A stretch of 64,000 bases of DNA from Candidatus Rifleibacteriota bacterium (lineage in GTDB: Bacteria; Muiribacteriota; Ozemobacteria; Ozemobacterales; Ozemobacteraceae), in the NCBI GenBank assembly GCA_012517355.1, contig JAAYVD010000040.1, forward strand, positions 1 to 64,000, written 5' to 3'. Within the stretch, counting starts at the first letter, position 1. The number at the start of each line of letters is the position of its first letter. This document shows positions 57,659-64,000 of the stretch, piece after piece. The notes under the pieces were generated by a model. The model was not told where the DNA came from. It made no database searches and saw nothing but the letters and a program-made list of their open reading frames with translations. The position numbers and the translations under genes are program-made.

Positions 57659-58588
57659 TCAGGTCAGGCGCCACTGCCCGTCGGGGCAGACGTGGACCTT
57701 TCCTTCGCGTTCCAGGGTTTGCAGGGTCTCGAGGAGAATGCCGCCGGGGAGGTTGAGAACCCGCTCGAGCTGGTCGACGGTGCAAGGGTGGCGCAACAGC
57801 AGGTCGAGAATGCCCTGCCGGGGCGGCGGGGGCTTGCGGTCGACGCGGCGGGGCAGGGGTGTATGCTCGAAGGCGGTGGCGACCGGCAGATCGAGGCCGA
57901 GGGCGTCCCGGAAGGCGAGCAGCTCCTCGGGGGAGGCGGCCACGATGTCGCGCTCCAGCGGCTGGCGTACGGCGGTGTTGAGGTAGATCGAGTCCAGGCG
58001 GGGCAGGCTCCGGATGTACTCCCGCAGTCCGTCGATCTCGGCGGCCCCGTCGTTGATTCCGGGGCAGACGAAGACCTCGAGGTCGATGATGCCTTTGAAC
58101 GCGCCGCTGAGAAGCCGCAGCCCGTCGAGGATGTCGGGGAGGTGGAGGCCGGGGGCGGGCCGGTGGAGGCGCTCGAAGGTGGCCGGCACCACGGTGCAGA
58201 GGGTGGGCAGCAGGCGGTCGGTGAGGCAGAGGTCGGCCCGGACGTCGGACCGGCCGAGCAGGGAACTGTTGGTGATGACGCAGGTGGGTGCCACGCCGAG
58301 CTTTTTGATCTCGGCCAGGATGATGCCCAGGCCGGCATGGAGGGTCGGTTCCCCCGTTCCCGAAAAGGTGATCCAGTCGGGGGCGGCGATCTCGCCCAGC
58401 ACGTGGCGCAGTTCGGCCAGCACCTCGGCCGGGTCGCAGAACAGGCCGCGACTGGCGGTATGGTGGATGGTTCTCGATAGCTGGCAGTAGCGACAGTCGA
58501 GGGTGCAGGTCTTGGTCGGGGTGAGGTCGATGCCCAGCGACTGACCCAGGCGGCGCGACGGGACCGGCCCGAAGACGAACCGGTTCAT
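57659..58588 (-). CDS. Radical SAM protein
   Basis: ATG at 58588: MNRFVFGPVPSRRLGQSLGIDLTPTKTCTLDCRYCQLSRT; C-terminal winged-helix-like region. Confidence 0.9.
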   Translation of the reverse strand: MNRFVFGPVPSRRLGQSLGIDLTPTKTCTLDCRYCQLSRTIHHTASRGLFCDPAEVLAELRHVLGEIAAPDWITFSGTGEPTLHAGLGIILAEIKKLGVAPTCVITNSSLLGRSDVRADLCLTDRLLPTLCTVVPATFERLHRPAPGLHLPDILDGLRLLSGAFKGIIDLEVFVCPGINDGAAEIDGLREYIRSLPRLDSIYLNTAVRQPLERDIVAASPEELLAFRDALGLDLPVATAFEHTPLPRRVDRKPPPPRQGILDLLLRHPCTVDQLERVLNLPGGILLETLQTLEREGKVHVCPDGQWRLT

Positions 58589-58604
58589 GGGCGGCCGGGG
58601 CGGC

Positions 58605-59252
58605 TCATTCGATGCTGAAGGCGACGTCGGCCTTGATCTCGGTGAGCTCCAGTTCGTCACCGGCGCGGCCGAGCGTGCCGCCGAACCGGTAGGGGGGGGA
58701 GAAGAATCCGTCGACCCGCACCACCACGGGATACGTGGTGCGGCCGAAGGTGAACTCGGAGACCTTGTACCCGACGAACACGCGACCCAGGCCGTTGACG
58801 CCGTCCTTCAGGTCGATGTTGCCGTGTTCGGTCCCCCAGTCCTTCAGTTTCTGGTTGAACAGCACGATGTTGCCGCCGACCCCCGCGCCGTAGAACAGCC
58901 GGCGCTTGGGGCCCGAGAAGAAATACCGGTTGTAGAGGCACTGGATCCGGTCGATCCGTTCCCGGTGCGGCATGTCGTAGATCTCCAGGGGCCGCCAGGC
59001 ATACTCGATGACCTCCGAATACCGCTCCATCCGCTTGATGAAGGCCACCCGCGGTTCGAAGAAGTCGCGATAGCCGTCCTTCTGGAACCAGCGGAGCCCG
59101 AAGGAGCGGTCGACCTTGTCGAGTTTGACCGGCTTCTTCTCCTCGGCCGGTGGCGGCAGCAGCAGGCCGGCCCGGGCGGGAAGGAGGGCGGTGCCGAGGA
59201 GCAGGAGGACGGCCAGAGCGGGGCGGGAGAGAGACGGACGGCGGCGGACCAT
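58605..59252 (-). CDS. Secreted protein of unknown function
   Basis: RPALAVLLLLGTALLPARAG signal sequence; 215 aa. Confidence 0.75.
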   Translation of the reverse strand: MVRRRPSLSRPALAVLLLLGTALLPARAGLLLPPPAEEKKPVKLDKVDRSFGLRWFQKDGYRDFFEPRVAFIKRMERYSEVIEYAWRPLEIYDMPHRERIDRIQCLYNRYFFSGPKRRLFYGAGVGGNIVLFNQKLKDWGTEHGNIDLKDGVNGLGRVFVGYKVSEFTFGRTTYPVVVRVDGFFSPPYRFGGTLGRAGDELELTEIKADVAFSIE

Positions 59253-59343
59253 GCGGTTTCCCCTTGTCAGGGTCTGGCCGGCACCGGGCGGTCGGGCGGG
59301 CGGCAGGGCGGGCCCGGGAACGCGTTGGCCGGGGACGACCCGG

Positions 59344-59595
59344 TTAGCGTTCGCGGGTGGCGAGGTGCAGGACGATCAGGGCGAGCACGACAGCGGTGAC
59401 CAGCACGCCCAGGAGGGAATAGGGGTTCCAGCAGGAGGCGGACGGCTTGTTCTCGAGATTCTCACGGACCCCCTGCAGCCGCCGGTACCGGTCCTGGAGC
59501 TGTTTCTTGACGGCCGTGTCGGGCAGGCTCTCGATGGCCCGCTGCAGTTCCGCCAGGGCTTCGTCGAGGCCTTTGATGGTGGTCGTCTGCCACAT
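59344..59595 (-). CDS. Small C-tail-anchored coiled-coil protein
   Basis: 83 aa; helical N-part, C-terminal WNPYSLLGVLVTAVVLALIVLHLATRER. Confidence 0.7.
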   Translation of the reverse strand: MWQTTTIKGLDEALAELQRAIESLPDTAVKKQLQDRYRRLQGVRENLENKPSASCWNPYSLLGVLVTAVVLALIVLHLATRER

Positions 59596-59617
59596 GCCTG
59601 GGTGTCCTCCTGTCGGA

Positions 59618-62191
59618 TCAGGGTGTTGCGGTCCTCGCCCGCAGCTTTTCCAGCTGGGGCTCGGACAGATTCATCCCTTTTAATCGACTGAGAAGCAGGT
59701 TTGCTTCAGTCTTTTTTCCGATCGCCTCGAGGCGGTCGACGATGGAGAAGGCCGTGTCGGGATCGAGGAAGCGGGCCTTCTGCGCCAGCTGATACTGGGC
59801 GAACGCCTGGTCCATCTGTTGCCGGGCCGCGTACAGGTCGCCCAGCTTGAGGAAGGGCTCGGGGTCGGCGGGATCCATGGTGATGGCGTGCTGCAGCGTC
59901 TTCTCCGCCTCCTCGAGCTGGCCCAGGCAGTACCGCACCTCGCCTTCGAGCACCACGAACTTCGGGTTCTCGGGGTTCTCGGCGACCGCCGCCTGGATGA
60001 CGGGCAGGGCCTCCTCCGGCTGCCGGTTCTGCAACAGGGTCCGGACGAAGGGCTCGTAGGCGCGGGGATTGCTGCGTGGCAGGGCCGCCCCGGCCTTGTA
60101 TTCGGGGAACTCGGCGGCCCGTGCCGGGTTGGCCTGGACCAGCCGTCCGGTCAGTTCGGCCGCCTGGCGGTGGAGCCCCAGCTCGCTGTAGGCGTTGAGC
60201 AGGGCCTTGGTGGCGGCCGGGTGGTCGGGAGAGGCCCGCACGGCGAGCAGGAACTGCAGGGCCGCCTCGGCCTGGGAGCCTTGCGCCGCATACACCTTCC
60301 CCAGGTTGATCCGGGCGTTGAGGTTGTTCGGACTCTCCTGCAGCACCGCCTGGAAGCCGGCGATGGCCTCGGCGAACTGCCCGGCCCGGGCGGCGTCGAG
60401 GGCGGCCAGGTAGGTCGGCTCGCCCGTCCCGCCGGGAACCTGCCCGGCCGCGCCGGTGCCGGCCGGAGGGGTGGTGGAAACAGCGGCGGCCGTGGCGGAG
60501 CCGTTGAGGGTGGTCGGGGGCAGGGGCGTGGACCCGCCCGTCGTCAGGGTCGGTGGGGGGGCGGTCAGCGGGGAGACGGGTGGGGCGGCCGGCACCGGTT
60601 CCCCCAGCGCGCGCAGGATGCGGGCGCCGTAGGGATCGCCGGCGTTGAGATAGACCTTGGCGCTCTGCCAGGCGGCCCGGGCCTCGGCTTCCCGGCCCTG
60701 CTGCTTGAGGTTGAGGCCGGCGAAGAACCGGAACTTCAGATTGAACGGTTCCTTCTGGATGGCCTGGTCGAAACGGGTGGCGGCCGTCGCGAAGTCCTTC
60801 TGCTCCATGGCCAGCTGGCCGAAGTTGAACAGGACGCCGGCATACTCGGGGTCGATGGCCAGGGCTTTGTTCCAGGCGGCTTTCGCCTCGTCGAACCGGC
60901 CCTTCTTGGCGTAGACCTGGCCGATCTCGTCGTAGACCTGCAGGTTGGCTTTCTTTTCCTGGACGAGGATGTCGAGGATGGCGAGGGCGCCGTCGAGGTC
61001 GCCGGAGAGTTGCAGGCAGCGGGCCTTGAAGAACTGGGCCCGGGGGTCGTCGGCGTGGGTGGCGAGAAACTCCTCCACGGCCGCCAGGGCGCCGGGAATG
61101 TCACCCGCACGCTCGAGGACCATACCCAGGCGCAGGCGGGCCCAGTCCCCCTCGGGGTGTTCCTTCAGGTAGTCGCGCAGCAGCTGGGCCTGGCCCTGGA
61201 AATTGCTGGTCGATTCGAGGATGGTCAGCTTCTGCACCAGGTCGGGATCCGGCTCGAGGCCGGATTCCGAGCCGAGGCCGAAGTCGGGTGTGGAACCGGG
61301 GCGCGGTCGCGAGGGAGTGCCCGGGCCAATGGGAACCTCCTTCTCGAGTTCGGCCCGCAGGGCGAGGGCGGCGGCCGAGTCGGGCTTGAGGCTGAGGAGC
61401 CGGTCGATCTGGGCCTGGGCCCCCCGGACGTCGCCCATCCGGTGCAGGAGGCGGACGTAGGCGAGGTGTCCGGGCTCGAAGGAGGGATGGGCGTCGACGA
61501 GGTCCTTCAGGACCCGCTCGGCTTCGAGCAGGCGGTCGGAACCCAGCAGGAGGTTGGCGAGGTCGAGCCGGGGGATGGGGTTGGCGGGGATGAGCGCCAT
61601 CGCCTCGCGGAAGGCCTTCTCGGCCTCCGCGTCTTGTTTTCTGCCGCGCAGGGCCTCGCCCTGGGCGCGGTAGGCCTCGGCCAGGTTCTGCTCGGTCTGG
61701 GCGGGCTTGTATTTCAAGCCCAGGCAGCGTTTCCAGTACCCGATCGCCCGCGGCGGGTCGTCGCTGGTGATCGCCTCCTGGGCGGCGAGATCGAGGTTTT
61801 CCGCCAGGGTGCGCCGGTACAGGCTGTTGTCGGGGGCGAGGGCGGCGGCCTTCTCGAAGAAGGTCCGGGCGTCGTCGGTCTTCTTCTGGGCCATCAGGGC
61901 CTTCCCCAGCAGGAAATGCGCCTCGGCGTTGGCCGGCTGTTTGTCGACGATGGCCCGCGCCAGCCGCTCGGCCCGCGGCGCGTCGTTCTGGTCGAGGGCG
62001 CTGCGGACGCGGACGTTCTGTTCCCAGGAGGGTCCGAGGCCGGCCGTGCGCGAGGGGCGCTCGGAACGGGGCGGCTTGTTCGGCTGGTCGGGGTTGGCCG
62101 TCTGGGAGCGGGGTTTCTTGCACCCGCTCAGGGTGAGGGCCAGGACGGCCAGCAGCAGGATGGCGAGGCCGAGGCGGCGCGGATGGTTCAT
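59618..62191 (-). CDS. TPR-repeat lipoprotein
   Basis: ATG at 62191: MNHPRRLGLAILLLAVLALTLSGCKKPRSQ (lipobox LSGC); many TPR units. Confidence 0.9.
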   Translation of the reverse strand: MNHPRRLGLAILLLAVLALTLSGCKKPRSQTANPDQPNKPPRSERPSRTAGLGPSWEQNVRVRSALDQNDAPRAERLARAIVDKQPANAEAHFLLGKALMAQKKTDDARTFFEKAAALAPDNSLYRRTLAENLDLAAQEAITSDDPPRAIGYWKRCLGLKYKPAQTEQNLAEAYRAQGEALRGRKQDAEAEKAFREAMALIPANPIPRLDLANLLLGSDRLLEAERVLKDLVDAHPSFEPGHLAYVRLLHRMGDVRGAQAQIDRLLSLKPDSAAALALRAELEKEVPIGPGTPSRPRPGSTPDFGLGSESGLEPDPDLVQKLTILESTSNFQGQAQLLRDYLKEHPEGDWARLRLGMVLERAGDIPGALAAVEEFLATHADDPRAQFFKARCLQLSGDLDGALAILDILVQEKKANLQVYDEIGQVYAKKGRFDEAKAAWNKALAIDPEYAGVLFNFGQLAMEQKDFATAATRFDQAIQKEPFNLKFRFFAGLNLKQQGREAEARAAWQSAKVYLNAGDPYGARILRALGEPVPAAPPVSPLTAPPPTLTTGGSTPLPPTTLNGSATAAAVSTTPPAGTGAAGQVPGGTGEPTYLAALDAARAGQFAEAIAGFQAVLQESPNNLNARINLGKVYAAQGSQAEAALQFLLAVRASPDHPAATKALLNAYSELGLHRQAAELTGRLVQANPARAAEFPEYKAGAALPRSNPRAYEPFVRTLLQNRQPEEALPVIQAAVAENPENPKFVVLEGEVRYCLGQLEEAEKTLQHAITMDPADPEPFLKLGDLYAARQQMDQAFAQYQLAQKARFLDPDTAFSIVDRLEAIGKKTEANLLLSRLKGMNLSEPQLEKLRARTATP

Positions 62192-62211
62192 GCGGGTTCC
62201 TCCGGCGGGTG

Positions 62212-63159
62212 TCAGGAGAACAGCTCGCTGACGGATTGCTTCTTGTAGATGCGCTCGATGGCCTCCCCGATCAGGGGGGCCAGGGACAGGACCTCCAGGC
62301 GGCAGGCCTGCCGCTTGTGGGGCGGGATGGGCATCGAGTTGGTGGCGATGATCTCGGTGACCGGGGATTTCAGGATGCGGTCGACGGCATTGCCCGACAG
62401 CACCGCGTGGGTGCAACAGGCGGAGATGCGCTTGGCGCCGCGCGAGACCAGCACCTCGGCCACCTTCACCAGGGTGCCGGCGGTGTCGATGATGTCGTCG
62501 AGGATGATGACGTCCTTCCCCGACACCTCGCCGATGACGTTCATGATGACGGCCTGGTTGGGCTCGGGCCGCCGCTTGTCGATGATGGCGAGGGGAAGGT
62601 GGAGCCGGTTGGCGAAGGCCCGCGAGCGGTGGACGCCGCCGGTGTCGGGGGAGACGACGACGGTGTTGGTCAGGTCGCGCTTCTTGAAATGCTCCGACAG
62701 CATGCGCTCGGCCGACAGGTGGTCGACGGGGATGTCGAAGAACCCCTGGATGGCCGGATCGTGCATGTCGACGGTCATCAGGCGGTGGGCGCCGGCGGTG
62801 GCGATCAGGTTGGCGACGAGCTTGGCGGTGATCGGCTCGCGGCCGATGCTCTTCTTCTCCTGGCGCGAGTAGCCGAAGTAGGGGACCACCGCGGTGATGT
62901 TGCCGGCCGAGGCCCGCTTGAGGGCGTCGATGACGATCAGCAGACGCATCAGGTTGTCGTTGACCGGCGAGCAGGTGGGCTGGATGATGAACGTGTCGCG
63001 GCCGCGGACCGACTCCTCGATGCGGCAGTAGAGCTCGCCGTCGGAGAAGGAGTTGTGGAAGATCCGGCCTTCCGTGACGCCAAGGAACGAGGCCACTTCC
63101 GCCACCAGTTCGGGGTGGGCGGTGCCGGTGAAGATCTTCACGTTGCCGTTGCTGACCAT
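62212..63159 (-). CDS. prs: Ribose-phosphate pyrophosphokinase
   Basis: MVSNGNVKIFTGTAHPELVAEVASFLGV...FSDGELYCRIEESVRGRDTFIIQPT...PYFGYSRQEKK...MTVDMHDPAIQGFFDIPVDHL...VVVSPDTGGVHRSRAFA...ILDDIIDTAGTL. Confidence 0.97.
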   Translation of the reverse strand: MVSNGNVKIFTGTAHPELVAEVASFLGVTEGRIFHNSFSDGELYCRIEESVRGRDTFIIQPTCSPVNDNLMRLLIVIDALKRASAGNITAVVPYFGYSRQEKKSIGREPITAKLVANLIATAGAHRLMTVDMHDPAIQGFFDIPVDHLSAERMLSEHFKKRDLTNTVVVSPDTGGVHRSRAFANRLHLPLAIIDKRRPEPNQAVIMNVIGEVSGKDVIILDDIIDTAGTLVKVAEVLVSRGAKRISACCTHAVLSGNAVDRILKSPVTEIIATNSMPIPPHKRQACRLEVLSLAPLIGEAIERIYKKQSVSELFS

Positions 63160-63203
63160 GGGGTGGGGCTCCCTTCGTTCGGGGTGGGGATGGGGGCTTC
63201 GGC

Positions 63204-64000
63204 TCATGGCCGCGGCCCGGTGAGGGTGGTGTGGGAGGGGATGGCGGTGCCGTCGGCCACTTCGACCCCGTCGAGGCGGCAGCAGCCGGCGGTGACCCCG
63301 GTTCCCAGGCGGGCGTCGTGCAGCACGGCGTGGGGACCGATGACGCAGCGGGGGCCGATGCGGGTGCGGCCGGTGAGGACCGAACCGGGCCAGACGATGG
63401 TTTCCGGGCCGATGACGACGTCCGGTTCGACCCAGGTCTGGGCGGGGTCGAGCACCGACACGCCGTTGGCCATGTGTTCCCGCAGCAGGCGGTCTTTCAG
63501 GAGGCCGGCCACCAGGGCCAGGTCGGCCCGGCTGTTGATGCCGAGCGTGGAGGTCTCGTCCCGCTCGGTGACGGTCAGCACCCGAAGGCCGTCGGCGGCC
63601 AGCTTCTCGACGAGGTCGGTCAGGTAGTATTCCTGCTGCCGGTTCTGGTTGGAAAGGGTGAACAGGCGGTCGTAGAGCGGTTTCCCTTCGAACAGGTAGA
63701 CGGCCAGGTTGACCTCTTTCACCGCGCGCTGGGCGTCGGTGCAGTCCTTGGCCTCGCGGATGGCGATGACCTGGCCGTTGCCGTCGCGGAGGATGCGGCC
63801 GTAGCTGCCCGGTTCGGCCATGTGCAGGGTCATCATGGTCAGGGCCGGTTTCTCGCGGTCGTGGAGGTCGACCATGGCCTGCAGGGTGGCGGCCGACAGG
63901 AGCGGGGTGTCGCCGCAGACGATCAGCAGGCGCCCCGGGGGCTGGGGGCAGGCGCGGGCGAAACACTGCACGGCATGGCCGGTGCCCAGTTGCTCGGTCT
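63204..64000 (-). CDS. glmU: GlmU-like uridylyltransferase, partial (5' end off window), truncated hexapeptide domain
   Basis: Reading through to the window edge gives TEQLGTGHAVQCFARA...LLIVCGDTPLLSAATL...YYLTDLVEKL...TSTLGINSRADLA; then only a short left-handed-beta-helix stretch before the stop. Adjacent to prs. Confidence 0.88.
   Translation of the reverse strand, partial: TEQLGTGHAVQCFARACPQPPGRLLIVCGDTPLLSAATLQAMVDLHDREKPALTMMTLHMAEPGSYGRILRDGNGQVIAIREAKDCTDAQRAVKEVNLAVYLFEGKPLYDRLFTLSNQNRQQEYYLTDLVEKLAADGLRVLTVTERDETSTLGINSRADLALVAGLLKDRLLREHMANGVSVLDPAQTWVEPDVVIGPETIVWPGSVLTGRTRIGPRCVIGPHAVLHDARLGTGVTAGCCRLDGVEVADGTAIPSHTTLTGPRP

Noticed and set aside
59819-62248. 809-aa plus-strand ORF
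   Set aside because: Antisense of the TPR lipoprotein; G/E/V/L-rich shadow ORF.

Overview
This is a GC-rich, gene-dense bacterial chromosomal window. It has no recognisable tRNA, rRNA, CRISPR or transposase. I assigned about 43 CDS; most long opposite-strand ORFs in the track are GC-bias shadows. The gene content (paralogous pseudopilin sets, SpoIIE phosphatases, HEAT and TPR proteins) would fit something like Candidatus Riflebacteria, but that taxonomic guess is weak and unverified.

Main blocks:
(1) 1-6064(-): FHA protein (missing from the ORF track because it runs off the edge), a 1001-aa Ig-like/helical protein, and a W-rich/TM/Ig-like protein.
(2) 6350-8503(-): beta-propeller protein and an archaemetzincin-type protease.
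(3) 11514-21313(-): a coupled operon with a secreted coiled-coil protein, a SpoIIE-like protein that has lost its catalytic motifs, an intact SpoIIE phosphatase, and a trio of pseudopilin-like proteins. HEAT and STAS genes flank it.
(4) 24125-32919(+): M3 peptidase, PDC-like sensor, TPR proteins, CHASE2-GAF-GGDEF cyclase.
(5) 32962-41354: sigma-54 activator, second SpoIIE phosphatase, second HEAT protein, second STAS protein.
(6) 41644-46304(+): Cys-rich lipoprotein, ECF sigma, putative anti-sigma, and a second pseudopilin trio in the same order as the first, followed by a beta-barrel OMP.
(7) 48218-53050(+): YmdB-like protein lacking metal ligands, CHASE2-nucleotide cyclase split by a frameshift, GAF/HD-GYP protein.
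(8) 53072-57438: zinc-ribbon, SLH-like and AMIN/STN envelope proteins.
(9) 57659-64000(-): radical SAM, TPR lipoprotein, prs, and a GlmU-like protein truncated at the C-terminus.

Best candidate for an undescribed system: two paralogous pseudopilin trios, each translationally coupled to a different regulatory module (active plus dead SpoIIE pair; ECF sigma/anti-sigma plus Cys-rich lipoprotein).
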